From contig DVFZ01000084.1 of assembly GCA_018712945.1 (NCBI GenBank), forward strand, positions 1-39,660: a stretch of DNA of 39,660 bases, in the 5' to 3' direction. The notes under the pieces were generated by a model. It was not told where the DNA came from, did not search any database, and saw nothing but the letters and a program-made list of their open reading frames with translations. This DNA comes from Candidatus Pullichristensenella stercorigallinarum. GTDB lineage: Bacteria; Bacillota; Clostridia; Christensenellales; Aristaeellaceae. The position numbers were made by a program, and so were the translations under genes. Below, one piece after another: positions 23,875-31,600 of the stretch. The number at the start of each line of letters is the position of its first letter. Positions within the stretch are counted from its first letter, which is position 1.

Positions 23875-25555
23875 ACGCTTTTCCTATTCCATCCCTACCA
23901 TGACCAGGCGGCTGCTGAAAATCGCCAGGCCGGTAAGGGGAGCCCTGTGGGTTTCCACCTTAGCCAGCATTGTGGGAAACCTGTCTCAAATGGGGCTGAT
24001 GGGCTTTGGAGCCTTGCTGCTCTTATCCTGCGGGGGGATGGTGAAAGGCCTTCCATGGGTATACGCCGGGCTTATGGGAATTTCCGCCCTGCTCATCGTC
24101 CTTGGAAGATATATCGAAGGGGTGGTCTCCCACGCAGGGGCCTACCGGCTTTTGGCCAGTATGCGGGTGCACCTGTATGAGAGCATCCGAAGGCTGGCCC
24201 CCGCCTGCCTGATGGAGCGGAAGAAAGGCGACCTTCTCAACATCGCGGTGTCTGACATTGAAACAGTGGAATTCTTCTTTGCCCACACCATTGGTCCCAT
24301 GTTCACCGTGATCCTTCTGCCCTGTGTGACCTTGGGGCTGGCCCTGTGGTTCCATCCCCTGTTCGCCGCCGTGCTGCTGCCGGTGTATCTGGTGGTCAGT
24401 ATCATTTTTCCCTTGTTGGCAGTGAAGGCAGGCCGGGGAATCGGGATGCGGTACCGAACCCGTCTGGGAGAGATGAAGTCTCTGGTGCTGGAGAGCGTCT
24501 ATGGCTTGCGGGATATCCAGATATTCGGCTTTGGCCCCCGCCGTCTGGAGCAAGTGCTGGAGAAGAACCGGGAGGTCAACCAAGCGGCCCATGGCATGAC
24601 ACTTCACCGGCAGGTGGTGTCCACCGCGCCAACCTTCTTCGTCTACCTGGCCCGGATCTTAGTGATTGGGGCAGCTTCCTGGCTGGCGGTGTCCGGCGCG
24701 CCTGACCCGGTGGGGACGGTGGTGCTCTCCTTTGTGGCGGCTGCCTCCTTTTCCTCTACCCAATCCCTGACGATGGTGGTGTCCAGTTTGCTGGAGACCT
24801 ACGCTGCGGCGGAGCGTCTGTTCCTGCTTGAGGACACGCCTCCGGAGATCACCGAGCCTGCACACCCTGTCTCTTGCGGCCCCATACGCTCCATCCAGTT
24901 CGACCACGTCGGTTTTTCCTATGGAAACTCCTCCAAGGCCATTTTGGAGGATTTCTGCCTGACGGTCTCCAGCCGGGAGAAGGTAGGCCTCGTGGGGGAA
25001 AGCGGTGTCGGGAAATCCACTGTGCTCCGGCTGCTCCTCCGCTTCTGGAACGCAAAAAGCGGGCAAATTCGGGTAAACGGCATTCCCCTGGAAAGGGTTT
25101 CTTTGGCTGAGCTCCGCCGGCGGATTGCCGTGCTGGAGCAGGACACGTTCCTCTTCAACGGGACCTTGGGGGAGAACATCGCCCTGGGCAAACCGGATGC
25201 CTCCCCGGAGGAGATCGCGGAGGCCGCCCGCCGGGCGGGGCTCGAGGCATTCATCCAGACCTTGCCCCAGGGGTATGATACGCCCATGGGCCAGATGGGC
25301 GCCCGGCTGTCCGGCGGGGAGCGGCAGCGGGTGGGCATTGCCCGGGTGATGCTGCTGGATCCAGACGTGATCGTCATGGACGAACCCACCAGCAGCCTGG
25401 ACGTGCTCCACGAAAAGGAGCTTCTGCTGACTCTCCGGGAACAGTGCGGAGACAAAATGCTGCTGATCGTCTCCCACCGGCCCTCCACTCTCACTGGCTG
25501 CGACCGGATCGTCCGGTTGGAGAACAAGAGGGCCGTGGCGAGCGAAGGGATGTAA
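23867..25555 (+). CDS. ABC half-transporter D (exporter fold)
   Basis: 562 residues. The ATG at 23867 overlaps the preceding gene by 8 bp, with GGAGAGGAGGAG before it. Membrane domain at about 20-315, NBD at about 340-555. Walker A GESGVGKST (about 376-384), signature LSGGERQR (about 481-488), Walker B VIVMDEPTSSLD and H-loop VSHRPSTL. The Q-loop region reads AVLEQDTFLF. Both partners keep full catalytic motifs, so the dimer probably has two active sites. Substrate unknown; the downstream M14 deacylase-like gene suggests a small N-acylated or peptide-like compound. Confidence 0.86.
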   Translation: MSKRFSYSIPTMTRRLLKIARPVRGALWVSTLASIVGNLSQMGLMGFGALLLLSCGGMVKGLPWVYAGLMGISALLIVLGRYIEGVVSHAGAYRLLASMRVHLYESIRRLAPACLMERKKGDLLNIAVSDIETVEFFFAHTIGPMFTVILLPCVTLGLALWFHPLFAAVLLPVYLVVSIIFPLLAVKAGRGIGMRYRTRLGEMKSLVLESVYGLRDIQIFGFGPRRLEQVLEKNREVNQAAHGMTLHRQVVSTAPTFFVYLARILVIGAASWLAVSGAPDPVGTVVLSFVAAASFSSTQSLTMVVSSLLETYAAAERLFLLEDTPPEITEPAHPVSCGPIRSIQFDHVGFSYGNSSKAILEDFCLTVSSREKVGLVGESGVGKSTVLRLLLRFWNAKSGQIRVNGIPLERVSLAELRRRIAVLEQDTFLFNGTLGENIALGKPDASPEEIAEAARRAGLEAFIQTLPQGYDTPMGQMGARLSGGERQRVGIARVMLLDPDVIVMDEPTSSLDVLHEKELLLTLREQCGDKMLLIVSHRPSTLTGCDRIVRLENKRAVASEGM

Positions 25556-25636
25556 AGCCGGTAAGTGGGCGCCATAGGCGGCTGAGATGATGCCGGCAAT
25601 AAGGTAGAAATCGTTCCTTTGGAGAAATTCTCCAGC

Positions 25637-25774
25637 ATGAGGCACTGCGCAGGCTTTGCCGTGAGCTCCTCTGGACCAGGGTTCTTCTTCTGTGTTTTCT
25701 TATTGGTGTGGCTGCAGGATGAGGGACCCATGATATATCATCTTCTGCGCAATCAGGAGGTATTGGAAATATGA
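25637..25774 (+). CDS. Possible 45-residue membrane peptide, coupled to the M14 gene
   Basis: A 46-codon frame starts at ATG 25637, with GGAGA 11 bp upstream, and ends in a TGA that overlaps the ATG of the next gene (ATGA, 4 bp). It encodes two Cys near the middle and N-terminus, a Ser/Gly-rich start and a hydrophobic run GFFFCVFLLVWLQ. The overlap suggests translational coupling. It matches no family I recognise and could be chance in a 215-bp gap; the ribosome-binding site is part of a GGAGAA/TTCTCC inverted repeat. Confidence 0.35.
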   Translation: MRHCAGFAVSSSGPGFFFCVFLLVWLQDEGPMIYHLLRNQEVLEI

Positions 25775-26700
25775 CAAGAATAACAGCCCCTGGGTCTTAC
25801 GCCTTCACCATACCGGTAGCGGGAGGAAAGCCCATCCAGGGAGTACGTGTGGTGGGGAACAGTTCCGGAAAAACCCTTGTGGTAACTGCCGGCGTTCACG
25901 GGGACGAATATGTGGGCATCCAGGCAGTGCGGGAGCTGCTTTCCCAGCTTTCTCCTCAGGAGCTGTCAGGGCAGGTGCTCTTTGTGCCTGTGGTCAACAC
26001 CAGCGGCTTTTTCTCCGGGACATACCGTGTCCCAGAGGACGGAGAGAATTTAAACCGCTGTTTCCCGGGGACAAAGGGGCATACATATACCTGGAACATG
26101 GCTGCCGCTCTGGAAGATGCCCTCTATCCAGAGGCAGACTTCCTTTTGGATCTTCACGGCGGCGCTGTCTATGAAACCATGGAGCCTTTGGCGTTCTTTC
26201 CCGTTGACGCAGGGAGCGGGGTTGAATCGATGGCCCGTCAGGCCGGGTTGCGGATGTCCCTGAGCTTTTTGGTGCAGTCCTATGCCAAGGATGGACTGTA
26301 CAGCTGGGCGGCCCAACAGGGGATCCCCGCCATTTTGGTGGAGCGGGGAAACGGTGGAACCTGGAGCAGGGCCGAAGTGGAAGCCTGCAAGGAAAATATC
26401 CTCCAGCTGCTGAACTTTCTGGGTATCCGTCCCTATGGCCACCAGAGAAAAGTGCCTCGGGAGGTGGAGGACGCACGCTATGAAACCGCTCAGGCACAGG
26501 GCTATTGGTATGCCGAAAAAAAGCCCGGAGAGACCTTCTCCAGGGGAGAATTGCTGGGCCGCATAGAAAGCGAAGGAGGCAGGATATTGCAGGCCATTAC
26601 CGCCCCCTTTGATGGGGTGGTGCTTTACCAGACCCATATTCTGGGCGTGAGCAAAGAACTTCCACTGCTGGCATACGGGAAATTTCGGGAAAATCCGTGA
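25771..26700 (+). CDS. Aspartoacylase / succinylglutamate desuccinylase-like M14 zinc hydrolase
   Basis: 309 residues. ATG at 25771 with AGGAGG 10 bp upstream (25755-25760). Zinc ligands are visible as His43 and Glu46 (GVHGDE) and His129 (DLHGG); Glu191 in AILVERGNGG is placed as the catalytic base. DGENLNRCFPG is the conserved substrate-side loop. The C-terminal 80 residues form the beta-rich domain found in AspA/AstE relatives. Family members remove an acyl group from N-acyl amino acids in the cytoplasm. No signal peptide is present. As the last gene of the ABC operon it may process an imported compound; the substrate is unknown. A 10-bp hairpin follows 16 bp after the stop. Confidence 0.85.
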   Translation: MTRITAPGSYAFTIPVAGGKPIQGVRVVGNSSGKTLVVTAGVHGDEYVGIQAVRELLSQLSPQELSGQVLFVPVVNTSGFFSGTYRVPEDGENLNRCFPGTKGHTYTWNMAAALEDALYPEADFLLDLHGGAVYETMEPLAFFPVDAGSGVESMARQAGLRMSLSFLVQSYAKDGLYSWAAQQGIPAILVERGNGGTWSRAEVEACKENILQLLNFLGIRPYGHQRKVPREVEDARYETAQAQGYWYAEKKPGETFSRGELLGRIESEGGRILQAITAPFDGVVLYQTHILGVSKELPLLAYGKFRENP

Positions 26701-26716
26701 GCAACACCAACCTGGA

Positions 26717-26740
26717 GGGAAACGGATTATTCCGTTTCCC
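26717..26740. terminator. Perfect 10-bp hairpin after the M14 gene
   Basis: GGGAAACGGA (26717-26726), loop TTAT, TCCGTTTCCC (26731-26740). It sits 16 bp after the stop codon and probably ends the plus-strand operon, although no T-run follows. Confidence 0.5.
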
Positions 26741-26819
26741 GGAACTCCGGCCCGGTGCAACCGAGGCCGGGGCGAATGCCGCAGGACGAAGGCTTGCTGG
26801 CGGCAAGTCGAGGACACAC

Positions 26820-26909
26820 AGGGAGCGCAAAGCGCGACCAGGCGGTTGCAAATCGAATATTTGTACCGCCGTACCCGGCGAACGGCGAAGCCGTTGGACG
26901 GGCGATTCA
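26820..26909 (-). repeat. Structured ~90-nt interspersed repeat, left copy
   Basis: Read on the minus strand it starts TGAATCGCCCG (26899-26909), then a GCC/GGC stem, CGGGTACGG, a long stem with an AAAT-TTCGATTT centre, and ends GGTCGCGCTTTGCGCTCCCT (26820-26839). The same order occurs on the plus strand at 39496-39584. Stem arms differ but stay complementary. It is non-coding and belongs to the 26,701-27,436 gap. Confidence 0.65.
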
Positions 26910-26939
26910 CACAGTCCGCGCCGCTTTCAAACCCCGCCA

Positions 26940-26975
26940 GGCGTATTGTCCCTCGTACACTGAGGGTAACTTAGG
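26940..26975 (+). repeat. 36-bp inverted repeat, left copy
   Basis: This 36-bp sequence begins GGCGTATTG, contains GTACACTGAGGGTA and ends AGG. It matches the minus strand of 37583-37618 at 31 of 36 positions. The centre CCCTC-N7-GAGGG is itself a dyad. The pair bounds the signalling genes 27,437-37,528. Confidence 0.75.
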
Positions 26976-26979
26976 TACA

Positions 26980-27135
26980 TTAGTGCGGTTTCGCCATCCA
27001 CTTTTTCCTGCCTCTGCACAGAAAATGGGCCGTACCGTCGTAATGCTCGCTGATGTGCTGCTGTAGTTTTTGTTTTTCTCCGTCCCGCCGTATAAAGACC
27101 GTTACCCGCTTTTCTGCCCGCGTCAGTTTGCCGAA
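26980..27135 (-). pseudogene. Short coding remnant, unidentified
   Basis: A minus-strand frame of 52 codons including the stop, bounded by a TGA upstream (27136-27138) and a TAA at 26980-26982, has no start codon at its head. Its residues look protein-like: LTRAEKRVTVFIRRDGEKQ and then a segment ending HFLCRGRKKWMAKPH. It may be the C-terminus of a small mobile-element protein. I do not recognise the family. Confidence 0.35.
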
Positions 27136-27324
27136 TCATATCCATAGATTATCCCCGCTTCCAATATTCACCGTTGTCTTTTCATGATATTTTCTATTTC
27201 TTCAAGAGCAGATTTCCTCCATACACAGTATTTCTTTTTCCCAATTTCTTTGAAAAATGTAGGCGAATTCCCCCACCCCGAGGCCTTAGGGGGCGCCAAA
27301 CTTCATATCCTTTCCAATGTCATC

Positions 27325-27352
27325 TTGCCAAATTGAAAATTTCCTGTATACT
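27325..27352 (+). promoter_or_regulatory. Promoter of the signalling operon
   Basis: TTGCCA (27325-27330) and TATACT (27347-27352) with a 16-bp spacer, in an AT-rich stretch. The 84-bp leader up to the ATG at 27437 is not explained by any riboswitch I recognise. Confidence 0.55.
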
Positions 27353-27436
27353 TAAATTAGCAAAGCTATTTGGCGTCAAAAACGGTGTAAGCCAAGCCAT
27401 AATCCCTGGCCACCGCCGCTCTTAGGGGGGAGTATA

Positions 27437-28519
27437 ATGGAACAGGCCATCAACGCATATGTTGATCCGCAAACGCTGCTGGTCGTGGATGACGACGAGA
27501 TCAACCGAAGCATTTTGAATAACCTTTTTGCCAACCAATACACGGTCGAAGAAGCTGAAAACGGCAAAATCGGGCTGGAGTACATTATGGCGGCACCGGA
27601 AAAATACAGCGCGGTTCTCTTGGACGTTATCATGCCGGAAATGGACGGACTTGAAGTGCTTGTCCACCTGCAAAACGCCGGATTGCTGAAAACCATTCCA
27701 GTCTTTCTGATCACGGCCGAAACCAGCGATGATGTCATGAGGGAAGCCTACCGGATGGGCGTTATGGATGTCATTTTAAAACCAGTTGTCCCTTATATTG
27801 TATCGCGGCGGGTCAACTCTGTGGTCGAACTGTTCAGAGCACGGCGCAGACTATCCAGCCAGGTTCTAAAACAGCAGTCCGAATTGCTCAAACAGGCCGA
27901 ACAAATTATCCATCTCAACCAGGGCATGATTGAAGCGCTTTCCACAGCCATCGAGTTCCGCAGCGAGGAATCCGGAGATCATGTCCGCCGCATCCATGAC
28001 ATTACCCGCCATCTGTTGGCGCATACGGAATGGGGCGCTGGATTGGATACCTATAGCATTGACCAAATCGCGCTGGCCTCCATCACGCACGATGTGGGCA
28101 AAATCGCCATCCCCGACGCCATCTTAAACAAGCCGGGCCGCCTCACCCCAGAGGAATTTGAAGTCATGAAGACCCACACCACCCAGGGGGCCCAGCTGCT
28201 CGGAAAAATACCTCATCTGCGCGAAAATGGCGCCTACCATTATGCCCGCGACATTGCCCTCCATCACCACGAGCGTTGGGACGGCCGGGGATATCCCGAC
28301 GGATTGAAAGGCGATGAAATCTCCCCATGGGCACAGATCGTGTCCCTGGCCGACGTGTATGACGCCTTAAGCTGCAAGCGCGTCTACAAGGATGCCTTTC
28401 CGCGTGAAAAGGTGTTGGAAATGATCCGGGACGGGGCCTGCGGCGTGTTCAATCCCAAGCTGCTGAACGCCTTTTTCTCGGTGGAAAACGAACTGGCCCG
28501 GCTGTATCAGCCAAAATAA
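27437..28519 (+). CDS. Response regulator with HD-GYP phosphodiesterase domain
   Basis: 360 residues. ATG at 27437 after GGGGGGAG. Receiver domain about 10-130 with the acidic pair in VVDDDE and phospho-acceptor Asp63 (LLDVIMPEMDG). A helical linker (about 135-170) leads to an HD-GYP domain with HD at 218-219 (THDVGKIAIPD), HHHE from 276 and DGRGYPDGLKGDE, plus ADVYDALSCKR. All metal-binding and GYP residues are present, so cyclic di-GMP hydrolysis is likely, triggered by phosphorylation of Asp63. First gene of a four-gene signalling operon; it is the only obvious output protein in it and probably receives phosphate through the free Hpt protein that follows. Confidence 0.9.
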   Translation: MEQAINAYVDPQTLLVVDDDEINRSILNNLFANQYTVEEAENGKIGLEYIMAAPEKYSAVLLDVIMPEMDGLEVLVHLQNAGLLKTIPVFLITAETSDDVMREAYRMGVMDVILKPVVPYIVSRRVNSVVELFRARRRLSSQVLKQQSELLKQAEQIIHLNQGMIEALSTAIEFRSEESGDHVRRIHDITRHLLAHTEWGAGLDTYSIDQIALASITHDVGKIAIPDAILNKPGRLTPEEFEVMKTHTTQGAQLLGKIPHLRENGAYHYARDIALHHHERWDGRGYPDGLKGDEISPWAQIVSLADVYDALSCKRVYKDAFPREKVLEMIRDGACGVFNPKLLNAFFSVENELARLYQPK

Positions 28520-28550
28520 TCCTTTCAATCTTACAAAGGAGCGTGTCAAT

Positions 28551-28910
28551 ATGGATATCATAAAAAAAGATCGACTTATCTCCGCAGGCATTGATGTGGA
28601 CGGCGTGCTGGAGCGCTTTATGGGCAATGAGTCCCTGCTGGAGCGAATGCTGAAAAAGTTTGTGTCCGACGGAAATTATGCCCGTCTTTTGACCGCGGTG
28701 GAGCAAAAGGATCCGGAAGAAGCCCTGCGGGCTTCTCACACGCTGAAGGGATTGTGCGGCAACCTGTCCATGACGGCGTTGCTCCCTCTCTTTACCCGTC
28801 AGGTGGAATTGTTCCGCGCCGGTGATCCGGAAGGAGCCTATGGGCTGCTTCCGGAGATCACTACGGCCTATCTGCGGGTTATCGAGGCGATCAATTCCCT
28901 GACTGCATAA
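28551..28910 (+). CDS. Free-standing Hpt phosphotransfer protein
   Basis: 119 residues. ATG at 28551 with AAAGGAG about 8 bp upstream. The helical bundle carries the Hpt motif ASHTLKGLCGN; the His is the phosphorylated residue, and Lys-Gly two positions on is the usual companion. It has no other domain. Set between an HD-GYP regulator and two hybrid kinases that lack an Hpt domain of their own, it is the expected shuttle in a His-Asp-His-Asp relay. Confidence 0.87.
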   Translation: MDIIKKDRLISAGIDVDGVLERFMGNESLLERMLKKFVSDGNYARLLTAVEQKDPEEALRASHTLKGLCGNLSMTALLPLFTRQVELFRAGDPEGAYGLLPEITTAYLRVIEAINSLTA

Positions 28911-28972
28911 CAAAAACCACAAAACCGCTGATTGTGGGGCAGGAACGGCAAAGATAGAGCGGAGGCGCAACC

Positions 28973-31537
28973 ATGAGCAAAAAAACCATTCGCTTTCTTT
29001 GGATCAGCTTGGCCTGTATGCTAATCCTCTGTGTGGGGGTATTCGCGCTGATCAATCTATTTATGGTCCGGCAGAATACCAAGACCTTGAATCAAGTGGT
29101 AAACACCTATATGGAGGGCATGAGCGCTCAGCTTCAGCGTCACTTCGAAACCCTGGTGAGCCTGCGTCTTGGACAGGTGGAAGCGATTGTTCAGGCGGTC
29201 CCACCCAAAAGTGTAACCGTCCTGGATCAGGCCACCCGGCAGAAGCTGGCTCAAAGCGGAACCGCTCATGGTTTTGTCTATCTTGCGCTCTACGATACCA
29301 AGGGCAAAACCTTGGTAATCTCCGGTGAAGACGTGACCGTGGAACGCGAAGACGCCTTCTTGGCTGCCTTGAATCGCGGTGAACAGATGGTAACACTCGG
29401 AACCGCCTCGAATGGAACCAGCCTGCTGCTCTACGGAATCTCCGTGGGATATCCTCAGGACCGTGGCTATCCCATGCCGGATGGACAGCAGTGCACCGCC
29501 TTGGTGGTGGGCATTCCCATTGCCCGGCTCAACGAGGCGCTCTCCCTAAGCGTAAACAGCGATCTTATCTTTACCCATATTATCCGGGATGACGGGAGCT
29601 TCGTGGTAAAAAATTCAGATTTCCCTTCCAATAATTGCTACGACTGGCTGCTCGCCAATGGACGCCAGGATGGCTTGAAGGATATCGACGCCACGGTGGA
29701 TAAAATGCGGAAAGCCGTGAGTAAGCGCCAGGAGTTCAGCATGATAGTGTCCATCAATGGCGAAATGCGCCATGTTCACTGTGCCCCTATGCCCAATACC
29801 GAGTGGACCATGACCATAGTTATGCCTCATGGCATCCTGGATGAAGCGTTGTCCACTTTGGGCAAAGAGCGGATCTGGACCTCTTTGGCCGGCTGCAGCG
29901 TGCTGATTATCGCTGCGCTGACGGTGTTTGCGATATACTTTCATTTTTCCCGCCAACAGATGGTGGAAATGGACAAGGCCAAGAAAGAGGCCGAACAAGC
30001 CAACCTGGCCAAAAGCGAATTCCTGTCCAACATGAGCCATGATATCCGTACCCCCATGAACGCCATTGTGGGCATGACAGCCATTGCCACCACAAACCTC
30101 GATAAGCCGGATCAGGTTCGGGATTGCCTGCGCAAGATCACCCTTTCCAGCAAGCATTTGCTGGGGCTCATCAATGATGTGCTGGATATGTCCAAGATTG
30201 AAAGCGGCAAACTGACCCTGAACATGGAACTCATTTCCCTGCGCGAGGTGATAGACAGCATCGTCAGCATTGTTCAACCCCAGATTCATGCCAAAAAACA
30301 GGCCTTTGATATCTTGATTCAGCATGTTGAGGCGGAACAAGTCTATTGCGATGGGGTTCGCCTCAACCAGGTGCTCATCAATCTGCTGTCCAACGCCCTG
30401 AAATTTACCCCTTCCGGCGGAAGGATCGAGGTAACGGTATCCCAGGAACCTTCGCCCAAGGGATCGGATTATGTCCGCACCCATTTTAAGGTCAAAGATA
30501 CCGGCATCGGCATGTCCCAGGAGTTCCAGCGCCGCATTTTTGAATCCTTCATGCGGGAGGACAACAAGCGCGTCCATAAAATCGAAGGCAGCGGTCTGGG
30601 TATGGCCATCACCAAATACATTGTGGATGCCATGGAAGGCAGCATAGAGGTGCAAAGCGAGCTGGATAAGGGCAGTGAATTCCATGTTACTTTGGATCTG
30701 GAGCGTTTTGAACCGCGAGAGGAGGATATGCTCCTCCCCATGTGGGATATCCTGGTGGTGGATGATGATGAACAGTTGTGTCTAAGCGCCGTGGACGCGC
30801 TTAAAGAGATCGGCCAGCGGGCGGAATGGGCATTGGATGGCCCCACCGCCGTTGAAATGGCTGAAAAACGCCATAGGGAATCCAGGGATTATCACATCGT
30901 CCTGCTGGATTGGCAGATGCCTGGCCTGAATGGCATTGAAACCGCCCGAAAAATGCGTGAAAGAATTGGCGACGGCGTGCCCATCTTAATTATCTCTGCC
31001 TACGATTGGGCCGGCATTGAGCAGGAGGCCCGCGCCGCGGGCGTCAGCGGTTTTATTTCCAAACCGCTGTTCAAATCCACCCTATACTATGGGCTCAGCC
31101 GCTTTGCGGACAGCGCGAAGGGTGAGGCCGAAGCCGTGGAAGACGTGATCCCGGACTTTACCGGCAAACGCCTGCTGGTGGCAGAGGATAATGAACTGAA
31201 TTGGGAAATCGCGAATGAATTGCTCACGTCCTATGGCTTTGAGCTGACCTGGGCCGAAAACGGCCAAATCTGCCTGGAAATGTTCGAGAAATCCCAAGCG
31301 GGCTATTATGACGCGATTCTGATGGATCTTCGAATGCCGGTCATGAACGGTTATGAGGCCACCAAGGCGATTCGTTCCTGTGGCCGGAATGATGCGGATA
31401 TACCGATTATCGCCATGACCGCGGACGCCTTTTCCGAGGATATTCAGCGTTGTCTGGCGTGCGGCATGAACGCCCACACCGTCAAGCCTTTGGATATGCG
31501 GGAGCTGTTGCGCACCTTGCAAAGGTTCATTTTCTAA
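28973..31537 (+). CDS. Hybrid sensor histidine kinase with two receiver domains
   Basis: 854 residues. ATG at 28973 after GGAGG (28961-28965). Membrane helices at about 8-30 and 302-324 enclose a ~270-residue extracellular sensor of the double-Cache type. Cytoplasmic HisKA has His356 ([12 protein letters not shown]); the HATPase part shows [14 protein letters not shown] and the GTGIGM-like DTGIGMS and GSGLGMAI boxes. Receiver 1 has Asp646 (LLDWQMPG); receiver 2 has Asp785 ([11 protein letters not shown]). There is no Hpt domain. The ligand is unknown. Two receivers permit branched or phosphatase control of the relay to the Hpt at 28551. Confidence 0.9.
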   Translation: MSKKTIRFLWISLACMLILCVGVFALINLFMVRQNTKTLNQVVNTYMEGMSAQLQRHFETLVSLRLGQVEAIVQAVPPKSVTVLDQATRQKLAQSGTAHGFVYLALYDTKGKTLVISGEDVTVEREDAFLAALNRGEQMVTLGTASNGTSLLLYGISVGYPQDRGYPMPDGQQCTALVVGIPIARLNEALSLSVNSDLIFTHIIRDDGSFVVKNSDFPSNNCYDWLLANGRQDGLKDIDATVDKMRKAVSKRQEFSMIVSINGEMRHVHCAPMPNTEWTMTIVMPHGILDEALSTLGKERIWTSLAGCSVLIIAALTVFAIYFHFSRQQMVEMDKAKKEAEQANLAKSEFLSNMSHDIRTPMNAIVGMTAIATTNLDKPDQVRDCLRKITLSSKHLLGLINDVLDMSKIESGKLTLNMELISLREVIDSIVSIVQPQIHAKKQAFDILIQHVEAEQVYCDGVRLNQVLINLLSNALKFTPSGGRIEVTVSQEPSPKGSDYVRTHFKVKDTGIGMSQEFQRRIFESFMREDNKRVHKIEGSGLGMAITKYIVDAMEGSIEVQSELDKGSEFHVTLDLERFEPREEDMLLPMWDILVVDDDEQLCLSAVDALKEIGQRAEWALDGPTAVEMAEKRHRESRDYHIVLLDWQMPGLNGIETARKMRERIGDGVPILIISAYDWAGIEQEARAAGVSGFISKPLFKSTLYYGLSRFADSAKGEAEAVEDVIPDFTGKRLLVAEDNELNWEIANELLTSYGFELTWAENGQICLEMFEKSQAGYYDAILMDLRMPVMNGYEATKAIRSCGRNDADIPIIAMTADAFSEDIQRCLACGMNAHTVKPLDMRELLRTLQRFIF

Positions 31538-31600
31538 ATTTCACTGAAAAATTAAAGTGTGCCCATAAGACCAATCTACAGGAAGGGAGTCATAAAAGAT

